The position numbers and the translations under genes were made by a program. Positions 1 through 9,121 of a stretch of 64,000 bases of DNA are shown here, in pieces (positions within the stretch are counted from its first letter, which is position 1; every line of letters starts with the position of its first letter). This stretch comes from Pseudomonas sp. Its GTDB lineage: Bacteria; Pseudomonadota; Gammaproteobacteria; Pseudomonadales; Pseudomonadaceae. The stretch lies in NCBI GenBank assembly GCA_030699825.1, contig JAUYKV010000036.1, forward strand, positions 1 through 64,000, read 5' to 3'. Under the pieces are notes generated by a model, which had not been told where the DNA came from, searched no databases, and worked only from the letters and a program-made list of their open reading frames with translations.

Positions 1-141
1 CGTAGGATGGGTTAGGCGCCCACAAATTGACCTGCTGCCAGCAGAATAACCGCGCCGTAACCCATCATGGATTTCAGCCACTACAATCGGATACAGGTAT
101 AAAACGCTCGATGGGTATCGCTGCGCTCAACGCCATCCTAC
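1..141. repeat. Intergenic inverted-repeat element (GTAGGATGGGTT family)
   Basis: The segment opens with CGTAGGATGG and closes with its exact reverse complement CCATCCTACG at 132-141. Internal arms (GGGTTA near 9 and TAACCC near 59) also pair. The right part resembles the short mobile palindromes common between Pseudomonas genes. The 60-codon open frame over it looks accidental. No gene is seen in 1-335. Confidence 0.5.
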
Positions 142-212
142 GGTTACCAGCGCCTACAAGACTTCGTGCTGATTTAATTTCTATATATCAAACAACGAGT
201 TGTTTTTAGTTT

Positions 213-261
213 GATAAGAGATAACGTTTTTGTGGGAGGGGCCGGGCTCAACAGTTAATAG
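213..261. repeat. Degenerate copy of the MITE-like TTATCTGTT element
   Basis: GATAAGAGATAACG, a GTGGGAGGGG tract and CTCAACAGTTAATAGG occur in the same order as in the better copies near 2427-2574 and 26504-26587. The outer inverted repeat is decayed here. This is inferred from by-eye alignment. Confidence 0.4.
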
Positions 262-278
262 GTACATAGCCTTATCGA

Positions 279-324
279 GCCCCGTCGCGAGAGCGTCTCC
301 AGGCGTTCGCGACGGGGCGTTTTT
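279..324 (+). terminator. Stem-loop with T-tract
   Basis: A perfect 12-bp stem, GCCCCGTCGCGA at 279-290 and its complement at 307-318, is followed by GTTTTT. The U-tract lies on the plus-strand side, so it would end plus-strand transcription entering from the left edge. It lies just beyond the end of the minus-strand operon but lacks a U-tract in that direction. Confidence 0.55.
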
Positions 325-335
325 CGCAAGCGCAG

Positions 336-2357
336 TCAGCGCGAACGCGAGCGCCGTCCCGTGCCGCGATTGAGGCTGTTCTGGCTCGGCGTGGGCGGCG
401 GCAGCGTCACCTGTTGTAGCAAATGGGGGAAACTATCGCTCTTGTGCGGGATGGCCATGGCCCCGATGAAGTGTTCCTGAAAGCGCGGCTCGACGGCGGT
501 TTCCACCTTCTCGACGCGGCGCACCAGCGCCTCGATTTCCCGCCGCGACTGGCGACTGAGCAGGGCGATGCGCGCCCCGCTGCCGGCGGCATTGCCGGCC
601 AAGGTGACGTGGGCGAGGTCGCAGTCCGGGATCAGGCCGAGAATCATCGCGTACTTGACGTCGATATGCGCGCCGAAGGCGCCGGCCAGGCGGATGCGCT
701 CGACGTGAGCGGTGCCGAACTGTTCCATCAGCAGCTTGATCCCGGCGTAGAGCGCGGCCTTGGCCAGCTGGATGGCGCGAATGTCGTTCTGGGTGATGCG
801 CAGGCTGCGGCTGTCGTCCTGGTACAGCAGGTAGGCGAAGGCTCGGCCATCGGCCAGCACCCATGGGCAGTGCTCGGCCAGGGCGCCGTTGACCACGCCC
901 TCGTGGTTGATGATGCCGGTCAGGAACAGCTCGGCGATCACCTCGATGATGCCCGAGCCACAGATGCCGGTGACGCCATGCGCGGCGACCGCCTCGGCGA
1001 AGCCGGGTTCGGTCGACCACAGGTCGCAGCCGATTACCTTGAAGCGCGGCTGCAGGGTCTCGGGATCGATGCGCACCCGTTCGATGGCGCCCGGCGCGGC
1101 GCGTTGGCCGCAGCTGATCTGTGCGCCCTCGAAGGCCGGCCCGGTCGGGCTGGAGGCCGCCAGCAGGCGCTCGCGGTTGCCCAACACGATCTCGGCGTTG
1201 GTGCCGACGTCGACCAGCAGCATCAGCTCCTCGCTTAGCTGCGGCGCCTCGGAGAGGATCATCGCGGCAGTGTCGGCACCGACATGCCCGGCGATGCACG
1301 GCAGCCCGTAGACCCGCGCATTGGGGTGGATGCGCAGGTCGATCTCGGTGGCCCAGAGGCCGTCGATGGCTTCGTCGGAGGCCAGGGCGAAGGGCGCACC
1401 GCCCAGCTCGACCGGATTGATGCCGAACACCAGGCTGTGCATGATCGGGTTGCCCACCAGGGTCGCCTCGAGGATGGCCTCCACGCCGATCCCCGCCGCC
1501 TCAGCCAGTTCCACGGCCAGCTGGTTGAGCGCCTCGCGCACCACGCGGGTCATTTCCAGTTCGCCGCCCGGGTTGAGCATGATGTAGGAGACGCGGCTCA
1601 TCAGATCCTCGCCGAAACGGATCTGCGGGTTCATCCGCCCGGCGCTGGCCACCACCTCGCCACTCTGCAGGTCGCACAGGTGGGCGGCGATGGTGGTCGA
1701 GCCGACGTCCACCGCCATGCCGTAGATCTTTTCCTGCAGGCCCGGCCAGACGGCGATGATCCGCTGGTCGTCGTACACCGCCACCGTGACCTGCCACTGG
1801 CCCTGGCGCAGGGCCTGCTGCAGCTGTTGCACCACGCGGATGTCGTTTTCCAGGTGGGGCAGGTGCCATTGGTAGTTGAGGGCGTCCTTGAGGCGGCGCA
1901 GGTCGGAGGCCGGCACGTGCATGTCCGGTTGCTGCACCTCGACGAAGTACAGGCGGATGATCGGATCCAGCTCGATATTCAGCACCTCCGCGCGCTTGCG
2001 CACGACCTGGCGGTGCACCTGGCTGGACGGCGGCACATCGATCACCGCATCGCCCAGCAACCGGGTCGCACAGCTCAGCCGGCGACCCGGATCGAGCATG
2101 CCGCGACGCTGTTCCCAGGCCTGCTCGGTAGCGCTTTTGTCGCTCAGGTGACTGGCGGCGGACGTCACCCCGTGCTTGGCGAAACTGCCTTCGCACAGGT
2201 CGACCTGGCAACGACCGCAAAGACCACGGCCGCCGCACACCGAGTCGATATCGACCCCCAGCGCCCTGGCAGCTTCCAGCACCGGGGTGCCCAGGGGAAA
2301 GCGGCCACGGTGGCCGGACGGGGTGAATACGACAAGTGCATCCTCGGGTATGGACAC
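336..2357 (-). CDS. RACo/RamA-like reductive activator of corrinoid proteins (ferredoxin-ASKHA, DUF4445)
   Basis: At 673 aa it has the architecture of enzymes that use ATP and an Fe-S centre to re-reduce Co(II) corrinoid to active Co(I). The N-terminus holds a plant-type [2Fe-2S] motif (C41-x5-C47-x2-C50, then C96). A linker follows, then an ASKHA ATPase body with phosphate-binding motifs VDVGSTT (about residue 217) and VDVGTNAE (about 385). The 2Fe-2S ferredoxin resembles RACo rather than the 4Fe-4S RamA of methanogens. It is the last gene of the minus-strand corrinoid operon, separated from the methyltransferase by 280 bp of repeat-rich DNA. The basic C-terminal tail (about 15 residues) looks like read-through into intergenic sequence. 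Confidence 0.85.
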   Translation of the reverse strand: MSIPEDALVVFTPSGHRGRFPLGTPVLEAARALGVDIDSVCGGRGLCGRCQVDLCEGSFAKHGVTSAASHLSDKSATEQAWEQRRGMLDPGRRLSCATRLLGDAVIDVPPSSQVHRQVVRKRAEVLNIELDPIIRLYFVEVQQPDMHVPASDLRRLKDALNYQWHLPHLENDIRVVQQLQQALRQGQWQVTVAVYDDQRIIAVWPGLQEKIYGMAVDVGSTTIAAHLCDLQSGEVVASAGRMNPQIRFGEDLMSRVSYIMLNPGGELEMTRVVREALNQLAVELAEAAGIGVEAILEATLVGNPIMHSLVFGINPVELGGAPFALASDEAIDGLWATEIDLRIHPNARVYGLPCIAGHVGADTAAMILSEAPQLSEELMLLVDVGTNAEIVLGNRERLLAASSPTGPAFEGAQISCGQRAAPGAIERVRIDPETLQPRFKVIGCDLWSTEPGFAEAVAAHGVTGICGSGIIEVIAELFLTGIINHEGVVNGALAEHCPWVLADGRAFAYLLYQDDSRSLRITQNDIRAIQLAKAALYAGIKLLMEQFGTAHVERIRLAGAFGAHIDVKYAMILGLIPDCDLAHVTLAGNAAGSGARIALLSRQSRREIEALVRRVEKVETAVEPRFQEHFIGAMAIPHKSDSFPHLLQQVTLPPPTPSQNSLNRGTGRRSRSR

Positions 2358-2390
2358 GGCGTGTTCCTCGATTTTTCTGGCGAAAACGAA

Positions 2391-2415
2391 CAGGAACCCC
2401 GTTTCGGGGCTCCTG
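2391..2415 (-). terminator. Hairpin upstream of the activator gene
   Basis: CAGGA-CCCCG pairs with CGGGG-TCCTG across a TTT loop, with one internal mismatch, 34 bp upstream of the activator start. On the minus strand it is followed by a T-rich stretch. It could attenuate read-through from the methyltransferase gene. Weak evidence. Confidence 0.35.
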
Positions 2416-2426
2416 CCTGGCGATGT

Positions 2427-2574
2427 AGCCGTTATCCGTTACATGAGAGATAACGGTTTTGCAGGAGCGACCTGGCGGCGTTCCGCTTCATCCACGGAAA
2501 TCTGCGAAACACTGACTATGTTTCGCGGCTAAAGCCCCTCCCACTAGGAGCGACCTGGCTCAACTAACGGGGAC
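2427..2574. repeat. MITE-like element interrupted by a REP-arm insertion
   Basis: CCGTTATC at 2429-2436 pairs with GATAACGG at 2449-2456. The right end CTCAACTAACGGGGAC matches other copies. The interior carries a direct repeat AGGAGCGACCTGG at 2463-2475 and 2546-2558. The segment between includes a 22-nt REP arm (2523-2544) identical to arms at 28329-28350 and 54421-54442. It looks like one repeat family inserted into another. Confidence 0.5.
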
Positions 2575-2605
2575 AGCGCCTACTGCGAACGCCCCCAGGC
2601 GAGGG

Positions 2606-2640
2606 GCGCAGCAGGCAAGCGATTGTTTCCCGGCCTATCA
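2606..2640. repeat. Gene-end repeat, copy 1 (GCAGCAGGCAAGCG)
   Basis: This resembles the 37-bp elements at 15381-15417 and 25201-25237. All three lie immediately beyond the stop codon of a minus-strand gene. This copy matches well in its first half and poorly in its second. Confidence 0.35.
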
Positions 2641-3543
2641 GGAGGTGGTGCGCCGACGGGTCTCGCGACGGCCGCGGGCGCCATCGGAGGATGCGGCCGG
2701 CGGTTCGCGGAACTTCTGGATCCAGCGCATGCAGTCCGGGTCATGGCCCATCATCACGTCGGCACCCAGGATCGCCGCCATGATCTCGCCGTGCATGGGG
2801 TTGGTGATGGCCGAGGTCATGCCGGAGGCGATCGCCATGCTCATGAAGGCGGCATTGACGCCGTTGCGGTTGGGCAGGCCGAAGCTGACGTTGGAGGCGC
2901 CGCAGGTGGTGTTGACCTTCAACTCCTGCTGCAGCCGGTGGCACAGCGCGAACACCTGGCGGCCGGCACTGCCCACCGCGCCGATCGGCATGACCAGCGG
3001 ATCGACCACCACGTCGCAGGCGGGAATGCCGTAATCGGCCGCCCGCTCGACGATCTTCTTGGCGATGGCGAAGCGCACGTCGGGGTCGTGGGAGATGCCG
3101 GTTTCGTCGTTGCTGATCGCCACCACGGCGGCGCCGTACTTCTTCACCAGCGGCAGTACCCGCTCCAGGCTTTCATCCTCGCCGGTCACCGAGTTGACCA
3201 GTGCCTTGCCCTGGTACACCGCCAGCCCGGCTTCCAGCGCGGCGATGATCGAGGAGTCGATGCACAGGGGCACGTCGGTCAGCGACTGCACCAGCTGAAT
3301 GGTCTTGGCCAGGATCGCCGGTTCGTCGGCCAGCGGAATGCCGGCGTTGACGTCGAGCATGTGCGCGCCTGCCGCCAGTTGCGCCTCGACGTCGAGGATC
3401 ACCCGGGAAAAGTCGCCGGCGGCCATTTCGGCGGCGAGCATCTTGCGCCCGGTGGGGTTGATGCGCTCGCCGATGACCACGAAGGGCCGCTCGAAGCCGA
3501 TCACCACTTCCCGGCGGTGTGAGCTGATGATGGTATCTGTCAT
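2638..3543 (-). CDS. Pterin-binding methyltransferase (methylcorrinoid:tetrahydrofolate type, MtgA/AcsE-like)
   Basis: A 301-aa TIM-barrel protein of the pterin-binding (DHPS-like) superfamily. The N-terminal GERINPTGR motif is the signature shared with MetH pterin domains, AcsE and MtgA. DVNAGIP, CIDSS and GASNVSFGLPNR are typical pterin-pocket strands. Predicted role: move the methyl group between the corrinoid protein (6110-6808) and tetrahydrofolate. With MtgB-type methyltransferases the direction is towards methyl-THF. The gene is 54 bp downstream of metF in the same operon. The last 20 residues are low-complexity and arginine-rich. Assignment to this subfamily is confident; the direction of transfer is inferred from the neighbours. 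Confidence 0.87.
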   Translation of the reverse strand: MTDTIISSHRREVVIGFERPFVVIGERINPTGRKMLAAEMAAGDFSRVILDVEAQLAAGAHMLDVNAGIPLADEPAILAKTIQLVQSLTDVPLCIDSSIIAALEAGLAVYQGKALVNSVTGEDESLERVLPLVKKYGAAVVAISNDETGISHDPDVRFAIAKKIVERAADYGIPACDVVVDPLVMPIGAVGSAGRQVFALCHRLQQELKVNTTCGASNVSFGLPNRNGVNAAFMSMAIASGMTSAITNPMHGEIMAAILGADVMMGHDPDCMRWIQKFREPPAASSDGARGRRETRRRTTS

Positions 3544-3597
3544 GACACTTCCTCGATTATGGGTTTGGGTCTATGACCCGGGGTTATGTGCAGCGAA

Positions 3598-4662
3598 TTA
3601 CTCGTATACGGCTTGCGCCGGTTGGGCGATCGCCTGTGGCGACTCCGGGTTGAGTTGCGCGGGGTTGTCACGCCCTGGATACCAGGGCACGCGACCCTCG
3701 AGCACGCCGGTGGCCTGGATGATTTCCGCGACGGATTCCTCCTGCCGGTAGGCCATGATGTGCGCCCCGCTGACGCCCTTGATCTCGCGGATCTGCTGGA
3801 GCAGGTCCATGCACAGGCGCTTGCCCTCCTCCTTCTGTTTGCTGGCGCCCTGCAGGCGCTTGATCACCGCGTCGGGAATGTGCACACCGGGGACGTTCTC
3901 GCGGATCCACAGGGCGCTCTTGGCCGAGGCCAGCGGACCCACTCCGACCAGGATGTGTACCCGGTCAGGCCCTTCCAGCAGGCCGAGATCGCCGACCTTG
4001 CTCATGAACTGCTTGAGCAGGTCGATATCGAAGCAGTACTGGGTCTGGATGAACTGTGCGCCGGCCGCCACCTTCTTCGCCAGGCGGTGCGGGCGCCAGT
4101 CATAGGGCGGCACGAACGGGTTCTCGGCGGCGCCGAGGAATACCCGCGGCGGCGTGGTGATCTTGCGTCCGCTCTGGAAGCGGCAGTCGTCGCGCATGCC
4201 GCGGGCGATTTCCAGCAGCGACATCGAGTCCAGGTCGAATACCGGCTTGGCCTGCGGGTGATCGCCGGCCTGCACGCCGTCGCCGGTCAGGCAGAGGATG
4301 TTGGCAGCGCCCATCGCGGCGCCGCCGAGGATCTCGCCCTGGATGGCGATACGGTTACGGTCGCGGCAGGATATCTGCATGATGGTGGCGTAGCCGACGC
4401 GGGTCAGCAGCGAGCACACGCCGACGCTGGACATGTGGCAGTTGGCCCCCGAACCGTCGGTGGCATTGATGGCATCGACATAGCCGTCGAAGATCGCCGC
4501 GCGCTTGAGCACCTCGCCCGGATCGGCGGAGTCCGGCGGATCGATTTCCGAGGTGATGGCGAATTTGCCGGCACGCAGCACCCGCTCCAACCGGCCGGGC
4601 GAGACGTGGCCGGGCAGGATCGGTAGGGAATAGCCGGGAACCGGCTCGTCGTCGAATTTCAT
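3598..4662 (-). CDS. metF: Methylenetetrahydrofolate reductase, stand-alone MetF type
   Basis: A 354-aa FAD-type barrel. The catalytic-type Glu lies in the early ITSEIDPP motif (about E39), and CLTGDG and QTQYCFD are typical of MetF. A longer open frame begins at 5031, but that extension is an out-of-frame reading of the upstream metV gene. The ATG at 4662 overlaps the metV stop by 4 bp (ATGA), which fixes the start and suggests translational coupling. Here the enzyme is expected to run in the oxidative direction, methyl-THF to methylene-THF, feeding FolD. Pairing with a separate MetV-like Fe-S protein is the acetogen-style arrangement and differs from the NADH-using E. coli enzyme, so electrons may go to another acceptor. 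Confidence 0.88.
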   Translation of the reverse strand: MKFDDEPVPGYSLPILPGHVSPGRLERVLRAGKFAITSEIDPPDSADPGEVLKRAAIFDGYVDAINATDGSGANCHMSSVGVCSLLTRVGYATIMQISCRDRNRIAIQGEILGGAAMGAANILCLTGDGVQAGDHPQAKPVFDLDSMSLLEIARGMRDDCRFQSGRKITTPPRVFLGAAENPFVPPYDWRPHRLAKKVAAGAQFIQTQYCFDIDLLKQFMSKVGDLGLLEGPDRVHILVGVGPLASAKSALWIRENVPGVHIPDAVIKRLQGASKQKEEGKRLCMDLLQQIREIKGVSGAHIMAYRQEESVAEIIQATGVLEGRVPWYPGRDNPAQLNPESPQAIAQPAQAVYE

Positions 4663-5126
4663 TGCACCCGCTCCTCGTTTCGTTGTGTCTGCTGACGGAC
4701 CACGCTCAGCCAGGAGGACGTCCCCTTGAGCCGGAAGTCGACCGGCTGCTGCACCACATGAATGCGCTCGCCGTGCTGCATGTTCTGGCTGCCGGCCCAG
4801 GCCTCGGCCCAGACGCATTTCATTTCCGGCTTCACTTCGCAGTGGCCGTTGCTGCGCACCCCGCCGCAGGGGCCGTTGCGCAAATTCTTCGGGCAGTTCA
4901 TCGGGCACGACATGCCGGTCGAACTCAATACGCACTGGCCGCACATCTGGCAGTCGAACAGCAGGCCCTTGACGCGCATCTCGACGGCCCGCATGGGTGC
5001 CTCGACCCGGGCATAACCCAGCCGTTTCCATAGCGGGTGCAGCTTCAGCAGGATCGGCTCGAAGCTGCGGTAGAGGGTTTCAAACATTCTCGAGTGGCGA
5101 ACCACCCAACGACGAACCTTGTACAT
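4659..5126 (-). CDS. MetV-like methylenetetrahydrofolate reductase C-terminal domain protein, Fe-S/zinc
   Basis: This 155-aa protein is the MTHFR_C family partner of MetF. It has a dense cysteine array: C59, C62, C65, C74, C78, C87, C96 and C104, including CxxCGxC, CPMNCPK and NGPCGG blocks. This is the pattern of MetV subunits, which are thought to carry [4Fe-4S] clusters and link MetF to electron carriers. The N-terminus is amphipathic and basic. Its stop overlaps the metF start by 4 bp. A 66-bp gap separates it from the upstream virulence-factor-family gene. Finding it in an aerobe, next to corrinoid enzymes, supports an oxidative methyl-THF route. The electron acceptor is unknown. Confidence 0.82.
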   Translation of the reverse strand: MYKVRRWVVRHSRMFETLYRSFEPILLKLHPLWKRLGYARVEAPMRAVEMRVKGLLFDCQMCGQCVLSSTGMSCPMNCPKNLRNGPCGGVRSNGHCEVKPEMKCVWAEAWAGSQNMQHGERIHVVQQPVDFRLKGTSSWLSVVRQQTQRNEERVQ

Positions 5127-5192
5127 GGGATCTATCCTGGCCCGTGGCCGGGCAATGTGATTGTGCGTGGTGTTCAGATGACGAACGCCCCT

Positions 5193-5504
5193 TCAGTCAT
5201 CCGTATGGGCACTCAGGCCCTTGTTCCTGATCAGCCGATCCAGCTCGTCATCGCTGAAGCGCTGCTCTATCCGGATCGCCTCGGCCTCAGCTTCGGCCTG
5301 CAGATCGTCGCCGCAGGTGATCGGTTCGGAGCGCGTCCAGTCGGCCAGATAGGCCGCCGAGCCACCCTTGCCGGCGCGCATGGCAGCCCGGTCGATGGCC
5401 TCCTGAAAACGCTGGGGCAACTGCACTCTGGCGCTGTCGCGGCCCCGTTTGACAATGACCTGCGCCGGGATGTCGCGCCAGGACACTATGATCAGTTTGG
5501 CCAT
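5193..5504 (-). CDS. 'Virulence factor' family small protein (PF13769-like)
   Basis: A 103-aa protein beginning MAKLIIVSWRDIPAQV, with a conserved basic IVKRGR segment and an acidic C-terminal half (AEAEAEAIRIEQRFSDDELD). It matches the small family labelled 'virulence factor' in alphaproteobacteria, known from genome context near MTHFR/corrinoid genes; no biochemical role is known to me. Its start lies inside the end of the DUF1638 gene (13-bp overlap), so the two are probably co-translated. No cysteine cluster or signal peptide is visible. A role in assembling or protecting the methyl-transfer complex is only a guess from context. Confidence 0.7.
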   Translation of the reverse strand: MAKLIIVSWRDIPAQVIVKRGRDSARVQLPQRFQEAIDRAAMRAGKGGSAAYLADWTRSEPITCGDDLQAEAEAEAIRIEQRFSDDELDRLIRNKGLSAHTDD

Positions 5505-6100
5505 GTCGACTCCTCGTCGATGAAGCGAACCAATGAGGTATGCAGATCACCATAGCCGACAAGGCGCTGCTCGAAAGCCAGGCCGAGGCGTACCGCGGCC
5601 TGCCGGGCGCGCTCCAGCAGCAGCGGGTCTTCGCGTTGCGCCAGGTAAACCAGGCGCCGGTAGTTGCCGAAGTACAACGCCTCCAGTTGCGGGTGGCGGT
5701 CGAGGCCCAGCCCGGCCACGACCAGCCGCTGGAAATGCTGCGCCAGGAAGTCGGTCAGGTAAAAGGTGCCGGGCTCGGCCTCGGCCAGTTCGGCGAACAC
5801 CCGCGTCCCGGCATAGAACTCGTAGCAATGCGCACCGGGTAGCCGCTGCACAGCATGCGCCTCGAGCACCTGATCGAGCAGGCCGCCGGTGCCGCAGTCG
5901 GCATAGGCGACAAACACCCGTTCACGCGCCCGGTCGACCTGCTCCAGCTTGCGCCGCACCGCCTCGGGGATGCGCTCGGGATGGTTGTGCAGATCGGCGG
6001 GCAAACACTCCACCCGCACCTGCGTCCAGGCATTGGCCCTGATCACCGCAGTGATCTCCCGGGCCAGCGCGCCGCAGGCGATGATGAGCATGGGTTGCAT
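5492..6100 (-). CDS. DUF1638 family protein
   Basis: A 202-aa protein starting MLIIACGALAREI (after MQP), with ADCGTGG near residue 90 and HCYEFYAG near 110. Both are typical of DUF1638, a family found beside corrinoid methyltransferases in archaea and bacteria. The function is not established to my knowledge. The Cys and His positions in these motifs could bind a metal or cofactor. It starts 9 bp after the corrinoid-protein stop and its 3' end overlaps the next gene, so it is firmly inside the operon. Confidence 0.8.
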   Translation of the reverse strand: MQPMLIIACGALAREITAVIRANAWTQVRVECLPADLHNHPERIPEAVRRKLEQVDRARERVFVAYADCGTGGLLDQVLEAHAVQRLPGAHCYEFYAGTRVFAELAEAEPGTFYLTDFLAQHFQRLVVAGLGLDRHPQLEALYFGNYRRLVYLAQREDPLLLERARQAAVRLGLAFEQRLVGYGDLHTSLVRFIDEESTWPN

Positions 6101-6109
6101 GGCGCCGGC

Positions 6110-6808
<699 letters not shown>

Positions 6809-7177
6809 GGCAATTGACTCCCCGAAAACAAGACATCTGAGTTGCGCCTGACGGCGGTATTGAGCTCGCAGAGTAGGGACAGAAAGTCACGCCAGTAACC
6901 ACATGGACGACGCGGACATGTCGATCCGCGACCAAACCAAAGGCGTCTCGGCGGAAAAATTATTTGATCCGTAAAATATTGATCTGGATCAATTTTTTCG
7001 AAAATTACGGAATTTTAACGACGTCGTCAGGGCGATGCTGGATGTCGTCCAAAGATAAGTGATCGCAAGTCACGCGAGTACATTTCGAGCAGTCCGAATC
7101 TTGCGTCGCTCCGGTCATCCAACGCGTCGCCACGTCCGAACGCCTAACAAGAATGTCCCGTTGTCCGGAGGATCGAA
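6809..7177. promoter_or_regulatory. Divergent promoter region of the corrinoid operon and purU-folD-mttB
   Basis: A 369-bp gene-free stretch between divergently transcribed halves of one pathway. Its centre (about 6950-7020) is clearly AT-rich against the GC-rich flanks and contains the ANR-type box at 6979-6992. No open frame with coding character was seen. Promoter -10 elements were not assigned with confidence. Confidence 0.6.
6979..6992. promoter_or_regulatory. ANR/FNR-type box
   Basis: TTGATCTGGATCAA matches the consensus TTGAT-N4-ATCAA at all ten defined positions and is a perfect 6-bp inverted repeat around TG. It sits near the middle of the divergent region, about 178 bp from the corrinoid-protein start and 192 bp from the purU start. 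It predicts low-oxygen activation of one or both transcripts. A perfect match is uncommon by chance, but binding is not shown. Confidence 0.65.
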
Positions 7178-8062
7178 ATGTCCGCAATGTCTGCAATGAC
7201 CGAAGGAAAGAACATCTATGTGCTGAAGGCCAGCTGCCCGGGCGCCATCGGCACTGTCTCCAGAATTTCCACCTTTCTGGCGCAAAACCGCTGCTACATC
7301 ATGGAGATGGCCCAGTTCGACCAGATCTCCAGCGGCAACTTCTATGTCCGCGCAGTGTTTTCCACGACCCCCGGCGAAACCCCGCCCTTCCAGGTGCTGC
7401 AGGAGACCTTTGCCGCGGTGGCCGAGGTCGACGGGCTGGATTGGCAGATGCATGACACCCTGACCCCGCCCAAGGTGCTGATCGCGGTTTCCAAGTTCGA
7501 CCACTGCCTGGACGACCTGCTGTATCGCCAGCGCACCGGCGAGATCAAGATGGAGGTCGCGGCCATCGTCTCCAACCATGCGGACCTCAAGCCCCTGGCC
7601 GACTGGCACGGGATTCCCTTCTACCACCTGCCGGTGACCCCGGAGAACAAGTCCACGCAAGAAGCACGGCTGCTGGAGATCGTCGACGAGACCGGTGCCG
7701 AGCTGGTGGTCCTGGCGCGCTACATGCAGATCCTCTCAGAGGAGCTGTGCGAGCAGCTGGCCGGACGCGCGATCAATATCCACCACTCCTTCCTGCCGGG
7801 CTTCAAGGGTGCCAAGCCTTATCACCAGGCCTACGCCCGCGGGGTCAAGCTGATCGGCGCGACAGCCCACTACGTGACCTCCGACCTCGACGAGGGCCCG
7901 ATCATCGAGCAGATCGTCGAGCGCGTGGATCACACCTTCAGCCCCCAGCAACTCGCCGCAGTGGGCCGCGATGCGGAAAACATGGCGTTGTCGCGGGCGG
8001 TGCGCTTCCATCTGGAGCACCGGGTCTTCACCAACGGCAATACCACAGTGGTGTTCCGCTAA
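7178..8062 (+). CDS. purU: Formyltetrahydrofolate deformylase
   Basis: A 294-aa PurU. The N-terminal ACT domain (about 12-90) begins [18 protein letters not shown]. The C-terminal formyltransferase-type hydrolase domain holds [30 protein letters not shown] and the catalytic Asp/His region. The reaction is 10-formyl-THF + water to formate + THF. The start at 7178 follows a strong GGAGG site. It heads an operon purU-folD-mttB divergent from the corrinoid operon. In this context it is the exit step of methyl oxidation, releasing formate and regenerating free THF, rather than a purine-balance enzyme. Confidence 0.93.
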   Translation: MSAMSAMTEGKNIYVLKASCPGAIGTVSRISTFLAQNRCYIMEMAQFDQISSGNFYVRAVFSTTPGETPPFQVLQETFAAVAEVDGLDWQMHDTLTPPKVLIAVSKFDHCLDDLLYRQRTGEIKMEVAAIVSNHADLKPLADWHGIPFYHLPVTPENKSTQEARLLEIVDETGAELVVLARYMQILSEELCEQLAGRAINIHHSFLPGFKGAKPYHQAYARGVKLIGATAHYVTSDLDEGPIIEQIVERVDHTFSPQQLAAVGRDAENMALSRAVRFHLEHRVFTNGNTTVVFR

Positions 8063-8121
8063 CAGGCGCCCCATGCCCGGCCACCGGCCGGGCGCATGCC
8101 GACCGACAGAGGTTTTTCCCC

Positions 8122-9039
8122 ATGGCACACATCATCGATGGCAAGGCTTATGCGGCCCGCCTGCGCGAGGAAATCGGCCGCCAGGTGCGCAAGCTGCGCG
8201 AGCATGACCTGGTCACCCCCGGCCTGGCCGTGATCCTGGTCGGCGAAGACCCGGCCAGCCAGATCTATGTGCGCAACAAGGCCAACCAGGCCCGCGAAGC
8301 CGAGATGGCGTCCTTCGAGTACCGCCTGGCGTACAGCGTGCCGCAGGCCCAGTTGCTCGAGCTGATCGAGCGCCTGAATCAGGATCCGGCCGTGCATGGC
8401 ATTCTGGTGCAGTTGCCCCTGCCGCCCCAGGTGGATACCGAACGGGTGATCAACGCGATCCGCCCGGACAAGGACATCGATGGCTTCCACCCGATCAACG
8501 TGGGCAAGCTGGCTACCGGCGGTCAAGGCATCGTGCCCTGCACGCCGCTGGGCTGCCTGATGCTGCTCAAGCACCACCTCGGCGACATGAGCGGCCTGCA
8601 TGCCCTGGTGCTGGGGCGCTCGAACATCGTCGGCAAGCCCATGGCCGGCCTGCTGCTCAACCAGAACTGCACGGTGACCATCGCCCACTCGCGCACTCGC
8701 GACCTGCAAGCCGAATGTCGGCGCGCGGACATCCTGGTGGCCGCGGTCGGGCGAGCGCGACTGGTTCCCGGAGACTGGCTGAAACCCGGGGCGACGGTCA
8801 TCGACGTCGGCATCAATCGTATCGAAGAGGACGGCCAGGCGCGCCTGGTCGGCGACGTGGATTTCGCCTCCGCCAGCACGGTCGCCAGCGCCATCACCCC
8901 GGTTCCCGGCGGCGTGGGTCCGATGACCATCGCCTGCCTGCTGCTCAACACCCTGGAGGCGACCTGCCGCCAACACGGGATCGTCTTTCCCGCCGGCATC
9001 ATGCAATCCGCCTGGGGCAACGACGCATGTCTCGACTAA
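8122..9039 (+). CDS. folD: Bifunctional methylenetetrahydrofolate dehydrogenase / methenyl-THF cyclohydrolase
   Basis: A 305-aa FolD. Active-site Y49 and K53 lie in [25 protein letters not shown] and [10 protein letters not shown] are the standard FolD motifs. It converts methylene-THF to 10-formyl-THF with NADP, the step between MetF and PurU. The ATG at 8122 is 59 bp after purU. The C-terminus ([17 protein letters not shown]) extends past the family end and may be loosely constrained. The Pseudomonas genome probably has a housekeeping folD elsewhere, making this a pathway-dedicated copy (inference). Confidence 0.93.
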   Translation: MAHIIDGKAYAARLREEIGRQVRKLREHDLVTPGLAVILVGEDPASQIYVRNKANQAREAEMASFEYRLAYSVPQAQLLELIERLNQDPAVHGILVQLPLPPQVDTERVINAIRPDKDIDGFHPINVGKLATGGQGIVPCTPLGCLMLLKHHLGDMSGLHALVLGRSNIVGKPMAGLLLNQNCTVTIAHSRTRDLQAECRRADILVAAVGRARLVPGDWLKPGATVIDVGINRIEEDGQARLVGDVDFASASTVASAITPVPGGVGPMTIACLLLNTLEATCRQHGIVFPAGIMQSAWGNDACLD

Positions 9040-9121
9040 CCCAACCGCTGTACCGCACCGCCACACCGCCGCGTCCTGGTGACGCCAGCATGATCGACAA
9101 CCACCGAGGGAGTACTCCAGC

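Noticed and set aside
27..209. 60-codon open frame at the left edge
   Set aside because: It lies in an inverted-repeat element with no ribosome-binding site or family similarity.
4663..5031. N-terminal extension of the metF frame
   Set aside because: It overlaps metV entirely in another frame. The metV cysteine motifs are conserved, and the ATG at 4662 gives the right MetF length.
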